Origin: Candidatus Obscuribacter sp.
GTDB taxonomy: Bacteria > Cyanobacteriota > Vampirovibrionia > Obscuribacterales > Obscuribacteraceae
Direction of reading: 5' to 3'
Length of the DNA: 64,000 nt
Assembly (NCBI GenBank): GCA_016718315.1
Contig: JADKDV010000003.1
Location: 620,001 to 684,000 of the forward strand
In this document: piece by piece, positions 51,550 through 60,802 of the stretch
Numbering within the stretch: position 1 is the stretch's first letter
Layout: the number at the start of each line of letters is the position of its first letter
Position numbers and translations under genes: made by a program
Notes under the pieces: generated by a model
Seen by the model: the letters and a program-made list of their open reading frames with translations, nothing else
The model's database searches: none
What the model was told of the DNA's origin: nothing

Positions 51550-52371
51550 ATGCGCATTGCCAATTCACTGATTTACTTTGTTATCTTGCTAGTCAGTCTG
51601 GCTGTACTTGTCTATGCGCCTGTTTTTGCCATCATCAGACCGATGCCCCAGGGCTTTTTGCAAAACTGGGACTTTTGCGCATATGCCTTGATTAGTTTTA
51701 CATTTTTGTCCAAGGGCTGGCAAAAGCGTAGATATTTTGTCGGTCCCAAACTGACAAAAAAACAGATTGCCGGTATATCTTCAGCGGCTCTCTATCTCGG
51801 TCTTTATGTTATGGCGTCTCTGCTCTGTCGTCGTCTCAAGCTTGGACTGATAAGCCCCCATGATTTGTTTTTTTTGAGTCCAGTTGGACTGGTGCTTTTG
51901 CTCATTGCCTGCCGCATTATTATTAAAGGTGCTGATGGACCGCTAGGTGGTGCTGTGCGATACCCGGTTTGCACCGGACTTTTGCTGGCAATGTCAGCTT
52001 TTCCACTGGTGCAATTGGCTTGGTTTCCCTTGCTTGCTATCCCTGGGATTTTGACTTTGATGGCCTGGCGCATTAGTTATCTAGAAAAGACCAACATCGA
52101 GACTGGCTCCCTCTCTGGCTTTCATGTGGACTTTTTGCCTGATAGTGTGCCGGCAGCTCCGGAAGTGGAAAAGGCAGAACTATCGGCAATAGATTCAGCA
52201 AAAGATTCCGCGCTGGCGGCTAGTGAGTCCATAAAAATCTCAGAAGTTGACAGCGCGCAGCAGCCAAAGCCACAGGGTAGCGTGCTTATCGAGGTGATTG
52301 AGCCCGCAGATGGTGAGGCTATCGCCGTTGTGCAATTACCGAAATATAGAGTTGTCCCGCTAATTTATTGA
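51550..52371 (+). CDS. Hypothetical membrane protein
   Basis: The 273-residue protein has about six hydrophobic helices (about residues 5-27, 35-53, 74-93, 104-122, 133-150 and 152-168), then a hydrophilic tail rich in Ala, Ser, Asp and Lys (about 190-273). I recognise no family. ATG 51550 lies 60 bp after ruvA, with no clear ribosome binding site. There is no direct clue to function. Confidence 0.7.
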   Translation: MRIANSLIYFVILLVSLAVLVYAPVFAIIRPMPQGFLQNWDFCAYALISFTFLSKGWQKRRYFVGPKLTKKQIAGISSAALYLGLYVMASLLCRRLKLGLISPHDLFFLSPVGLVLLLIACRIIIKGADGPLGGAVRYPVCTGLLLAMSAFPLVQLAWFPLLAIPGILTLMAWRISYLEKTNIETGSLSGFHVDFLPDSVPAAPEVEKAELSAIDSAKDSALAASESIKISEVDSAQQPKPQGSVLIEVIEPADGEAIAVVQLPKYRVVPLIY

Positions 52372-52407
52372 ATGCGGCCAAAGTTAATTGATGGACCATT
52401 CAAAGAA

Positions 52408-52440
52408 AACACACCACCAGTCAGTTACTGGTGGTGTGTT
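52408..52440. terminator. Perfect 14-bp hairpin, terminator-like on the minus strand
   Basis: AACACACCACCAGT (52408-52421) pairs with ACTGGTGGTGTGTT (52427-52440) around a 5-nt loop. On the minus strand it is followed by TTTTCTTT; on the plus strand there is no T-run. A shorter copy of the same CACCACT-GGTGGTG core follows ruvA near 51507-51520. Confidence 0.55.
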
Positions 52441-52571
52441 AATCGCTAGGTGTATTGAGTGAGAAATTGGCCGGATTTTTCTCACTCGCTAAAGAAAAAG
52501 AAACGGGACCCTCTCAGGGGAGGCACTTAAGCTTTGTCGAGTATACAAAATTGAATGCAGCTTTAGCCGTC

Positions 52572-52600
52572 TTGACACGGTAATCAAAATTGATTACCAT
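52572..52600 (+). promoter_or_regulatory. higBA promoter with embedded operator
   Basis: TTGACA (52572-52577) and TACCAT (52595-52600) are 17 bases apart, a good sigma-70 pair. Between them, and overlapping the -10, lies a dyad of GGTAATCAA (52579-52587) and TTGATTACC (52590-52598) around AA. It is the likely HigA binding site for self-repression. AGGAG follows at 52614-52618. Confidence 0.8.
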
Positions 52601-52626
52601 GGCTGAAGTCAGCAGGAGCGTTCTTG

Positions 52627-52920
52627 ATGCGTATTTTAGGGCTTGATAAGCTTGATAAAGCCTCTAGAAAGCATCCTGATGCCAGAGATGCTCTTCGAGT
52701 TTGGATTGCTAGCGTAGAGCGCAATGACTGGAGCAACGTGAGCGATTTGCTCAAGCAGTTCAATCGAGTGAAGTACATTCCAGAGAATGGATATTGCTTT
52801 CGGATAAAAAATAACGCTTACAGATTGCAAACGCAAGTGTCGTTTGAGTACAAGACGGTAAAGATTTTAGGGTTTTGGACTCATGCCGAATACGACAAAG
52901 AACGGCTCAATACGAGGTGA
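52627..52920 (+). CDS. higB: HigB-type mRNA interferase toxin
   Basis: The 97-residue protein shows KHPDARDALRVW, NDWSNVSDLLKQFNRVKYIP in pieces, then the RIKNNAYRLQTQVSFEYKTVKI core and GFWTHAEYDK near the end. This is the HigB_toxin pattern (YRLVV...Y..V.I...G.THAEYD). HigB is a ribosome-dependent RNase that cuts mRNA. Toxin comes first, as is usual for higBA. ATG 52627 has AGGAG eight bases upstream. A TTG three bases earlier gives the same reading. Confidence 0.9.
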   Translation: MRILGLDKLDKASRKHPDARDALRVWIASVERNDWSNVSDLLKQFNRVKYIPENGYCFRIKNNAYRLQTQVSFEYKTVKILGFWTHAEYDKERLNTR

Positions 52921-52923
52921 GCG

Positions 52924-53490
52924 ATGACCGCAGAAACTTTGAAAAATTTGATGGACAAATTTCCTCTTCTGATCATCGAGTCAGATGCAGAAGCAAAAAA
53001 GGCCAATGCTGTCATGGATGAGTTGATGCAGCTAAGTAAACCCAGTGCGCCAGTTGTTCGCTACGGTCGCACTCTGGCAATGCTTATTGAGCAATACGAG
53101 CGCAAACAGTATCCGGCTTTGTTTGAGCGCATTGCTACTGCTGCCGAATTGGTTAAGGGTCTGACTGAATTGCATGACTTATCTCAAAATGATTTGTGCA
53201 AAATTGCAGGGATAAACAAGCAAAACTTCAGTGCCTATGTTGCCGGTCACAGAGGCTTGCCTCGATTGGCTAGAGAGAGACTGGCTAAGCACTTCGGCTT
53301 AAGTGTTCTGGATTTTGAGTTTTATGCTGAAGGTAGTAAGGCGCTCAAAATCGGTCAATATCCGGTGTCGCCCATGAACGAGCAATTGTTTGTCACTGAA
53401 ACTGCTGAATCAAGGAGCACCGCAAAAGTGCGCGCCAGGGCTTCAAAGCCTCCCAATACCAAGACTGGTAAATCCGCAAAGGACAAATAA
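52924..53490 (+). CDS. higA: HigA-type antitoxin
   Basis: The 188-residue protein has an XRE-type helix-turn-helix at about residues 80-130: LSQNDLCKIAGINKQNFSAYVAGHRGLPRLARERLAKHFGL, in pieces LSQNDLCKIAG and NFSAYVAGHR, LPRLARERLAKHF. It is longer than most HigA proteins: an N-terminal helical part of about 75 residues and a basic C-terminal tail of about 45 flank it. ATG 52924 starts three bases after the toxin stop. HigA binds and neutralises HigB and represses the operon, presumably through the dyad at 52579-52598. Confidence 0.85.
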   Translation: MTAETLKNLMDKFPLLIIESDAEAKKANAVMDELMQLSKPSAPVVRYGRTLAMLIEQYERKQYPALFERIATAAELVKGLTELHDLSQNDLCKIAGINKQNFSAYVAGHRGLPRLARERLAKHFGLSVLDFEFYAEGSKALKIGQYPVSPMNEQLFVTETAESRSTAKVRARASKPPNTKTGKSAKDK

Positions 53491-53498
53491 ATGAGCCG

Positions 53499-54725
53499 CT
53501 AAACCCCGGGCAGTTTATCGACTTGCTTGTTTAGCCACTGGCGCAGGATATCGCGGCAGGGTTTTTCGACTATAAAATAAGTAAGAGTCGAAACTGCGAT
53601 GAGTACTCCCCAAAACAGGCTGTAGCGCAGAACTCTGGGGATGGTCATAAATAAATCAGAATGCTGGCGGTAGCTCTCAATCAGAGGGCTGTGCCAGAGA
53701 TAGACCGAGTAGCTCACTTCTCCCAAAAATATCAATATTGGCAAATTGAGCAAGCGTGAGATATGACCGCGTTGCATGGCAATGGCAAAGATAAGGACGA
53801 CATAGCCAAGGGCATTGCCACAATAGTTTAAATACATGCCTGCTGCACTGTGAGCGTCTATGCCCGCCAGTTTAAGCCACTGGTTGGTGTTTGCTATGAC
53901 AGCGGCAATCCAGACAAAGGCAAATATCTCGAGTGCTGTAAAGGCGATTTTGGATGATAAGGCTGGGCTGGCTGGGATGGCGACTTTACTGGCATGGCGC
54001 CCTTTTATAGAGCGCACCAGTAGACAAACAAGCATGCCTGCATAAAACTCCAATAGTCTAGTCAGCGGATTGATATAAATCAGCCCGTGGCTGGAGATTG
54101 CCTTGGCACCGGGGATTTCTTTGAGCCCGAGGACATTGCACAGAGTGATGATCATGAGAGGGATTGCCGCTACAAGCACCAGTTTTGGTAGCCATTGTTT
54201 GCGCAAATTGAGGATTAAAAAGGGAAAGGCTAGATAAAAGAAAAACTCGGTGGAGATACTCCAGGATGGCGCATTGAGGGCAAAATAGTAAAAACGCTTG
54301 GGAATCCAGCCGTGCAGCATAAAAAAGTGCGATGCTGCTACCGATAGCATGCTACCGGTGGTGGTGGCATTGATGCTCCATGGTGAGATCAAAAGTGCCG
54401 CTATCTCAGTGACAAAAAAGACTGGCCATACTCTGGCAATGCGAGCGCTTAAAAAGCGCAATGTCTTTTTAATGCCCTGCAGGTTTTGATATACATAGGT
54501 GAGGATAAAGCCCGACAGTACAAAAAAGAAGGACACGCCTTGCGATAGTGGCAGCTTGCCGATATTGCCGGTGGGGTCCATGTTAAAGGCATAGACAGAG
54601 TGGGTTACGACTATCATGGCTGCAGCAATAAAGCGCAGGGACGTGAGCGCGTCGATACGCTCGGCTTGCCTGGTGTCGGTGGCTGCCGTGTCAGTTTGGG
54701 CTAATTGTTGAGTGAGCGCGGGCAT
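53499..54725 (-). CDS. Membrane acyltransferase, family 3 (OafA-like)
   Basis: The 408-residue protein starts with a short hydrophilic tail, then RIDALTSLRFIAAAMIVVTHSV, in pieces LRFIAAAMIVVTH, the typical first helix with its catalytic-site His. FFFVLSGFILTYVYQN and the SISTEFFFYLAFPF block follow, and about ten transmembrane helices are visible. Family 3 acyltransferases add acetyl or other acyl groups to surface polysaccharides. The acceptor is not evident. ATG 54725 is the start. It converges on the antitoxin gene. Confidence 0.9.
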   Translation of the reverse strand: MPALTQQLAQTDTAATDTRQAERIDALTSLRFIAAAMIVVTHSVYAFNMDPTGNIGKLPLSQGVSFFFVLSGFILTYVYQNLQGIKKTLRFLSARIARVWPVFFVTEIAALLISPWSINATTTGSMLSVAASHFFMLHGWIPKRFYYFALNAPSWSISTEFFFYLAFPFLILNLRKQWLPKLVLVAAIPLMIITLCNVLGLKEIPGAKAISSHGLIYINPLTRLLEFYAGMLVCLLVRSIKGRHASKVAIPASPALSSKIAFTALEIFAFVWIAAVIANTNQWLKLAGIDAHSAAGMYLNYCGNALGYVVLIFAIAMQRGHISRLLNLPILIFLGEVSYSVYLWHSPLIESYRQHSDLFMTIPRVLRYSLFWGVLIAVSTLTYFIVEKPCRDILRQWLNKQVDKLPGV

Positions 54726-55360
54726 TTACCGTGGCTACTTCCTGACTACCTGTCGATTATGGCATTGAGCGCATTTACCTGGTAGATAGAGGCGTTAGTA
54801 TAAGCAAACTGTAATCTACTGTATGACAATTGTTGCTGTGCCATTGTTCTGCACGTCTATATAGATAAACGAGCGAGGTTGGTCGATGCTGGCCCCGTGG
54901 AGTCAGATAAGAGTGGCTAAGGATGCCATCTTTGCTATGATATTTTGCTTTTTAGATGTAACCTGGTGAGGTCTGTTGGTTTTGCCTATGACACTGCAGG
55001 TGGTGCATTGCTTTTTGTTATTTGTCCTGCTGATAAATGAGCAGCCTCTCAGAAGTCAGGAGGGGAGCCGATTTGCTGAAGTTTTGTTACCGCCCTCTAA
55101 TCTATGCCACCACGGCTATCTGAAGGATTCTTTATCTCAAACGACAATGTCAAGTGTTGCTTCCTCTTGGGAAGTAATCATAATGCTGTTTAGGACAAGC
55201 GGTCGCTGCCTTTCCCCGGTTTCTCTGAATAAGAGAGTTTGCTCAAGGGAATTGCCCGTCTAAGGCGGATCAGTTAGATTGCTTGGAAGAACTGGTGGCG
55301 ATTTATGCTTATCGTCTTTATCTGGTTCGCCTCTCTGTTACGCCTTAAGGAGAGCTATAG
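54726..55360. other. Intergenic stretch without a convincing gene
   Basis: Short frames on the plus strand (54976-55263 and fragments beyond) do not share a frame, have no ribosome binding site, and include several stop-interrupted but protein-like pieces (for example DQLDCLEELVAIYAYRLYLV in parts at about 55270-55350). It may be a decayed gene. The end, AAGGAGAGC, is the ribosome binding site of the small gene at 55361. Confidence 0.45.
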
Positions 55361-55564
55361 ATGAAAGAGTCCCCCCTGTCCGCAGACGAAAGAAGATGTC
55401 TGGCTATGTGGTTTCGCCAGGCTATTGCCAAGCTGGAGCTTGAAGAAGTAACCCAGGTCATGCTCAAGGAGTATCCTCCTGAAGAAACCGAAGTGAGACA
55501 CCGTGCAGTAGTGGCTCGCCGCCGGGCAAGGACTAGACCCAATCAAGTCGTACAGTCCGTATAG
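55361..55564 (+). CDS. Small basic hypothetical protein
   Basis: The 67-residue protein is mostly helical: LSADERRCLAMWFRQAIAKLELEEVTQVM in pieces, then a basic RRRARTR tail. It has a strong ribosome binding site (AAGGAGAG) seven bases before ATG 55361, which supports a real gene despite the size. It is followed by an intrinsic terminator. The function is not known; the basic tail could bind nucleic acid. Confidence 0.6.
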   Translation: MKESPLSADERRCLAMWFRQAIAKLELEEVTQVMLKEYPPEETEVRHRAVVARRRARTRPNQVVQSV

Positions 55565-55625
55565 GCGTTTATAAAACGTTCTGTACACACAATTGAATGG
55601 CGTCTTTTTAGACAACCAATTTTAT

Positions 55626-55660
55626 AGAGAGGTGGGCACTTGGCTCACCTCTCTTGTTTT
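55626..55660 (+). terminator. Intrinsic terminator before dnaE
   Basis: AGAGAGGTG (55626-55634) pairs with CACCTCTCT (55646-55654), an 11-nt loop between. TTGTTTTTGTTGATTTT follows, a strong T-rich tail. It ends the small-gene transcript and separates it from dnaE. Confidence 0.85.
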
Positions 55661-55770
55661 TGTTGATTTTATTCTCGTAGATTGAACTTTTAACTTGGGT
55701 TGGACGTTGTTAGTAGGGGGAATTAAATAGAATAACTGTATCCATATATGATCGCCTGGAGCTGGAAGAG

Positions 55771-58700
55771 ATGCCGCGTCCTTACGTACCTCTACATTTG
55801 CACACTGAGTACAGCCTGCTTGATGGGGCGACCATGATCAAAGATCTGGTCAAAAAGGCCAAAGCTCAAAACATGCCGGCTGTGGCCATTACTGACCACG
55901 GGGTGATGTATGGTGCTATCGAATTGACCAAGACCTGCCATGAGATGGGCGGGGTCAAGCCTATTATTGGCTGCGAGGCTTACATCATTGATGGTGAGAT
56001 AACCGACAAAACAGCCAAGCAGCCGCTTTATCACCTCACTATGATTGCCCGCAATAAAGAGGGCTACAAAAATCTAGTCAGACTTAACTCCCGCGCTCAT
56101 ATCCAGGGCTATTACTACAAGCCTCGCATCAACAAGCAGATGCTTGCTGACCACTCTGAGGGCTTGATTGTGCTTTCTGGTTGTCTGGGGGCTGAGCTCT
56201 GCCAGCATCTACTTAAGGACGACTATGCCAAAGCCAGAGATGTGGCTGCCTGGTACAAAGATGTCCTCAAAGACGACTATTACATTGAGATCCAGGACCA
56301 CGGTATGCCTGAGGACAGGCGCGTCAACCGTGGGCTCATTGATATCGCCAAAGAGCTAAATATCAAAATTGTCTGCACCAATGATAGCCACTTCACCAAT
56401 AAAGCCGACGCCAAGGCTCATGACTGTTTGCTTTGCATCCAGATGGGCAAAAACGTCACTGACTCCAACCGCATGAAGTTCACCGGCTGGGAGTACATCA
56501 AAAATGGCGACGAGATGGCCTGTCTCTTTCGCGACCATATGGACCTCGAATATATTGAGCAGTCCATTTATCACACACTCGAGATCGGCGACAAAGTTGA
56601 GCCGGTCAAACTGGCTAGCGATCCCAGGTTGCCTGTTTTTCCCGTACCAGTTGGTCATACAGCCGAGAGCTATCTTAACCAGATGGTCATGGATGGACTT
56701 AAAGAGCGCTTTGGCACTATTGATGAGGTTTGTGAGGCGAGGGCCTTTCGCGAGCTAAAAGTAATTGAGGACATGAATTTTGCCTCGTACTTTTTGATCA
56801 CCGCCGACTTTATCAACTACGCCCGCAAAAACGGCATACCAGTGGGTCCTGGACGGGGATCTGCGGCTGGTAGTTTGATTGCTTACGCTCTCGGTATCAC
56901 CAATATCGATCCACTCAAATACAACCTCCTCTTCGAGCGCTTCCTCAACCCTGAGCGTAAGTCCATGCCCGACATCGATACAGACTTTTGTATCGAGCGG
57001 CGTGGTGAGGTTATTAAGTATGCCTCTGAGAAGTACGGCGAAGCGCACGTTGCTCAGATTATTACTTTTAACCGTATGACCAGTAAAGCTGTCATCAAAG
57101 ATGTGGCTCGTGTGCTGGAGTTTCCCTATGGCGAAGCAGCCAAGCTGGCTAAGATGGTGCCTGTGGTGCGTGGTAAGCCTACACCGCTTGATGAAATGGT
57201 CGAGGACCACCCTGAGTTTAAGCAGGTCTATCAGACCAACGAAGAAGCGCGTCAGGTTATCGACTTGGCTCGCAAACTGGAAGGTACCAACAAAACTTTT
57301 GGTATGCACGCAGCCGGTGTAGTTATTTCTGATGTGCCTCTAGACGAGATTGTGCCGACTCAGCGCAACAACGACGGTACTGTCATTTGTCAGTACTACA
57401 TGGAAGACGTTGCCTACGCTGGTCTTGTTAAGATGGACTTCCTTGGTCTGCGCAACTTGACCATGATCGACAAAGCCGTTAAGTGGATCAAGCTGACGCG
57501 TGGTGAGGATCTCAATGTCGATCTCATCCCCATGGATGACGAGAAGACCTACCAGACTATTTCAAACGGCGACCTGGCCGGTATCTTCCAGCTAGAGACA
57601 TCCTCCGGGATGAAGCAAGTGGCGCGCGATATGAAGCCTTCCAACATGGAAGACATTTCAGCGCTTATCGCTCTTTATCGTCCAGGTCCACTTGATACAG
57701 GGATGATCGATAAGTTTATCGATTGCAAAAGTGGCAAGACCCGGATTACCTACGCCACGCCGCTGCTTGAGGGCATCCTCAAAGACACCTATGGGCAGAT
57801 TGTATACCAAGAGCAAGTTATGCAAATTGCTCAGGTACTGGGCGGCTACAGCCTCGGGCAAGCCGACTTGCTACGCCGTGCTATGGGCAAAAAGAAGCCC
57901 GAAGAAATGGAAAAGCAGCGCGTCCTCTTTGTGGACGGCTGTGCTAAAAACGCCATCACCAAAGAGATTGCCGATATGCTCTTTGACCAGATGGTGCAGT
58001 TTGCCGAGTATTGCTTCAACAAATCACATAGTGCCGCATATGGTGTACTGACCTATCAGACCGCCTATCTCAAGACTCATTATCCAGTTGAGTACATGGC
58101 GGCTCTGCTTTCTTCTGTTTCTGGCGACCAGGACAAAGTCCAGGGTTATATCGCCGAGTGTCAGAGCATGGGCATTGAGATTTTGCCACCAGACGTTAAT
58201 TCTTCTGGTCGTGAATTCACCCCAGTTAATAACACTATTCGTTTTGGACTCTCGGCAATCAAAGGGCTTGGTGACGGCGCTGTGCAAGAGATTGTACAAG
58301 TGCGCACCAGTGGCGGGCAGTTCGATTCGATTCAGACGTTTCTCTCGCGTATAGATTTAAGGACAGTCAACAAAAAGTCACTCGAAGCTTTGATTCGCTC
58401 AGGTGCCTGCATCACCCTCGGTGTCACTCGTAAACAGGCTCTGACCAATCTCGATTCGCTTGTGGAGACTGCTGTACGCAAACAAAACCAGGAAGCAGCT
58501 GGGCAGATCAGTCTATTTAGTCTTGGGGTTTCTCAAGGCATGAATATGGATACGCCTCTGGTTGGCGACGATAGTGAGTTTCCTGAAGCCGAAATGCAGA
58601 CTATGGAGCATGAGCTTTTAGGGTTTTATGTGACCAGCCATCCGCTCAAGCGTGTGGCTAACCGTCTGCGTTATTTGACCACTCACAGTGTCAAAGAAAT

Positions 58701-59214
58701 GAAAGAAGCCTCTGATGGTACCACTGTCATTATGGGCGGACTGGCTACCGGTATTGAGCGCAAGCTCACCAAAAAAAATAAACTGCTATGTATCGTCCAT
58801 CTAGAGGATCTCACTGGTAAAGCCGAGGTCGTCCTCTATAGCGAAGCCTTAGAGAAGGTCTCTTCTGATGTGCTGACGCCTCAGTCGTTGCTTTTAATCA
58901 AAGGCAAAGTCAAAAAGAACGAAGAACAGACATCGGTGATGGGCTCATCAATCAGGCGTATTGGTGATGCTTCTATGGTAGATGTGGTCTTTAACTCCAC
59001 TCAGTCTTTTGCTGACCTGCACAGGCTCAAAGACCTCCTCATCCTGCACAAAGGCGAAGACCCCGTTATGTTGCATTTCCCCCAGGGCCATAAGAGTAAG
59101 GCTATTTTGGTTGGAGCGCAGTTCTGGGTGGACGCCTCTTCCAGTTTGTCGGCGGCCATAGAGACCAATTTCCAAAGCAATATCAAGATTCGAGTGAAAA
59201 AAGTCCTTGTCTAA
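55771..59214 (+). CDS. dnaE: DNA polymerase III alpha subunit
   Basis: This is the replicative polymerase catalytic subunit. Over 1147 residues, the order is: N-terminal PHP domain with HLHTEYSLLDG (residues 9-19), palm with PDIDTDF (Asp401 and Asp403) and MDFLGLRNL (Asp556), GRGSAAGSLIAYALGIT in fingers, LYRPGPLDTGMIDKFI, then a C-terminal OB/tau-binding part. The length is normal for DnaE (about 1160). ATG 55771 is preceded by GGAGCTGGAAGAG. No other replisome gene lies near. Confidence 0.97.
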   Translation: MPRPYVPLHLHTEYSLLDGATMIKDLVKKAKAQNMPAVAITDHGVMYGAIELTKTCHEMGGVKPIIGCEAYIIDGEITDKTAKQPLYHLTMIARNKEGYKNLVRLNSRAHIQGYYYKPRINKQMLADHSEGLIVLSGCLGAELCQHLLKDDYAKARDVAAWYKDVLKDDYYIEIQDHGMPEDRRVNRGLIDIAKELNIKIVCTNDSHFTNKADAKAHDCLLCIQMGKNVTDSNRMKFTGWEYIKNGDEMACLFRDHMDLEYIEQSIYHTLEIGDKVEPVKLASDPRLPVFPVPVGHTAESYLNQMVMDGLKERFGTIDEVCEARAFRELKVIEDMNFASYFLITADFINYARKNGIPVGPGRGSAAGSLIAYALGITNIDPLKYNLLFERFLNPERKSMPDIDTDFCIERRGEVIKYASEKYGEAHVAQIITFNRMTSKAVIKDVARVLEFPYGEAAKLAKMVPVVRGKPTPLDEMVEDHPEFKQVYQTNEEARQVIDLARKLEGTNKTFGMHAAGVVISDVPLDEIVPTQRNNDGTVICQYYMEDVAYAGLVKMDFLGLRNLTMIDKAVKWIKLTRGEDLNVDLIPMDDEKTYQTISNGDLAGIFQLETSSGMKQVARDMKPSNMEDISALIALYRPGPLDTGMIDKFIDCKSGKTRITYATPLLEGILKDTYGQIVYQEQVMQIAQVLGGYSLGQADLLRRAMGKKKPEEMEKQRVLFVDGCAKNAITKEIADMLFDQMVQFAEYCFNKSHSAAYGVLTYQTAYLKTHYPVEYMAALLSSVSGDQDKVQGYIAECQSMGIEILPPDVNSSGREFTPVNNTIRFGLSAIKGLGDGAVQEIVQVRTSGGQFDSIQTFLSRIDLRTVNKKSLEALIRSGACITLGVTRKQALTNLDSLVETAVRKQNQEAAGQISLFSLGVSQGMNMDTPLVGDDSEFPEAEMQTMEHELLGFYVTSHPLKRVANRLRYLTTHSVKEMKEASDGTTVIMGGLATGIERKLTKKNKLLCIVHLEDLTGKAEVVLYSEALEKVSSDVLTPQSLLLIKGKVKKNEEQTSVMGSSIRRIGDASMVDVVFNSTQSFADLHRLKDLLILHKGEDPVMLHFPQGHKSKAILVGAQFWVDASSSLSAAIETNFQSNIKIRVKKVLV

Positions 59215-59236
59215 AGACATGAGTTAATATGAGCCT

Positions 59237-60271
59237 ATGTCTCAAAACCAGATAGTCCTGACAGATAAGGCAAAAAAACAACTAGGCAAAGCCAACACCA
59301 CCAACTATGTCTCAATTTTTTTGAGTGTAGCGGTGTTCCTTTTCTTTGCCTTTGGTACTTTTTTGCTCCTTCAATCCGGTGACTGGTTTATGGGCGGCGC
59401 TTATGTCCTGATATTGCCAGTCCTTGGTATGTTTGTCTATCTCAATGTTGTCAGCCGTATCGCTCATATTTCTTTTAACAACAATTACTACAAAAGACGC
59501 TATAGCAAAATTATCCACGACTACAAGCGCGCTCTTGCCCTTATGGAAGTCTGTCCTTTTCAAAAGCTGCCTTACAAAGCTAGCATGCTCTCTCACCTGG
59601 GACTTGCTGAGTTATACAAAGGAGACCTGGAGGCTGCCGAAGATTGTTTTGAAGAAGCTTTGATGCTTGCTCAACGTCGCAATAAAGAAACCAATAATGT
59701 ATTTACTCATGTGATGCTCTACAACCTTGGCTATGTCTGGCTCAAGATGGGCAATTTGCCTAAGGCCGCTCTGGCTTTTGAGTCAGCCAGTACTCCGCTC
59801 TTGCCCAAAATGAAACAGCATTCTCCGGTCTTTCTTGCACTGCTCAAGCTGGGCATTGCCCACTTGCATCTACTTGAGGGTTTTTATCCACTAGCCAAAG
59901 AGTCTCTGGCTCAGGCAAAGGCGATTATTGATAAAAATCTGGGCGAAATGCCCGGCGAGTCTATCTTTAGGTATCAACTCTTAGAAGCTGAGCTGGCGCT
60001 AGCCACTGGCGATCTCGACAAAGCCAGGCAAGATATCACCAAGGTGCTTGGTACCAGTGCCTTTGATATCACCACACTCAAGCTAGATCAACTAAACAGT
60101 GTGGCGGCGCGCTGCTTTGACCTGGGGCTTTTGTCCGAATCAGAAAAACTCTATGAAATGGCTTACGCTGTGGAGTGCAACTTCCCTCTGCATCCTGACT
60201 GTACTGCCACCACTAGTGGTTTAGAGAAGGTTTTATCGCTACTGGACGCGCAGATGAAGTACCTGAGATGA
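59237..60271 (+). CDS. Membrane-anchored TPR protein
   Basis: The 344-residue protein has two transmembrane helices near the N-terminus (about residues 25-50 and 53-72), then a region of tetratricopeptide-like helical repeats (for example 115-150, 155-190 and 195-260). Typical TPR spacing appears in GLAELYKGDLEAAEDCFEEAL in pieces and YNLGYVWLKMGNLPKAALAFE in pieces. It begins 22 bp after dnaE. A scaffold role is likely; no partner can be named. Confidence 0.75.
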   Translation: MSQNQIVLTDKAKKQLGKANTTNYVSIFLSVAVFLFFAFGTFLLLQSGDWFMGGAYVLILPVLGMFVYLNVVSRIAHISFNNNYYKRRYSKIIHDYKRALALMEVCPFQKLPYKASMLSHLGLAELYKGDLEAAEDCFEEALMLAQRRNKETNNVFTHVMLYNLGYVWLKMGNLPKAALAFESASTPLLPKMKQHSPVFLALLKLGIAHLHLLEGFYPLAKESLAQAKAIIDKNLGEMPGESIFRYQLLEAELALATGDLDKARQDITKVLGTSAFDITTLKLDQLNSVAARCFDLGLLSESEKLYEMAYAVECNFPLHPDCTATTSGLEKVLSLLDAQMKYLR

Positions 60272-60315
60272 AACAATGGTTGCGATTGCCTGTGATCGAT
60301 TAGAATGCTAGAGCC

Positions 60316-60738
60316 ATGCTGATAATCAACAGACTAATATCTATACCGCTAAGCGAGCTGGAATTTACCTATGCCCGCAGCGGTGGGCCGGGCGGGCAAA
60401 ACGTCAACAAGGTCAACAGTAAAGCAATCATGCGCTGGTCCATAGAGGCTAGTGTCAGTGTGCCTCCTGGCGTCAAGGCGCGCTTTGTCGCTAAATTTGC
60501 CAATCGTATTACCGCTGATGGTGAGTTGCTTTTGACCAGCCAGATTTACCGCGATCAAAAAGGTAATGCTGATGCTTGTCTCGACAAGCTCAGGCAGATG
60601 TTACTGGAAGTAGCTGAGCGTCCCATCGTGCGCAAAGAGACCAAGCCGAGTTTGACAGCTAGAGCCAAAAGAGTCGATACAAAGGTAAATCACTCCAAAA
60701 AGAAAAGCTTGAGGCAGAGACCTAAGCACGACGATTGA
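60316..60738 (+). CDS. arfB: Peptidyl-tRNA hydrolase ArfB (ribosome rescue)
   Basis: ArfB frees peptides from ribosomes stalled at mRNA ends. The 140-residue protein shows the release-factor-like GGQ motif in SGGPGGQNVNK (GGQ at 26-28) and a basic C-terminal tail (about residues 100-140, Lys/Arg-rich) that enters the empty mRNA channel. It has no codon-recognition domain, so it is ArfB and not a release factor. ATG 60316 is the start. This is one of several ribosome-related genes here. Confidence 0.93.
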   Translation: MLIINRLISIPLSELEFTYARSGGPGGQNVNKVNSKAIMRWSIEASVSVPPGVKARFVAKFANRITADGELLLTSQIYRDQKGNADACLDKLRQMLLEVAERPIVRKETKPSLTARAKRVDTKVNHSKKKSLRQRPKHDD

Positions 60739-60802
60739 CATTGAGCTAAGTGGCGATAAAATTTACTGCTAAATTGAGTATTTGGTTGACCGAGGAATTA
60801 CA

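Noticed and set aside
54976..55263. A 95-codon plus-strand frame
   Set aside because: TTG start, no ribosome binding site, no motif, and competing protein-like fragments in other frames.
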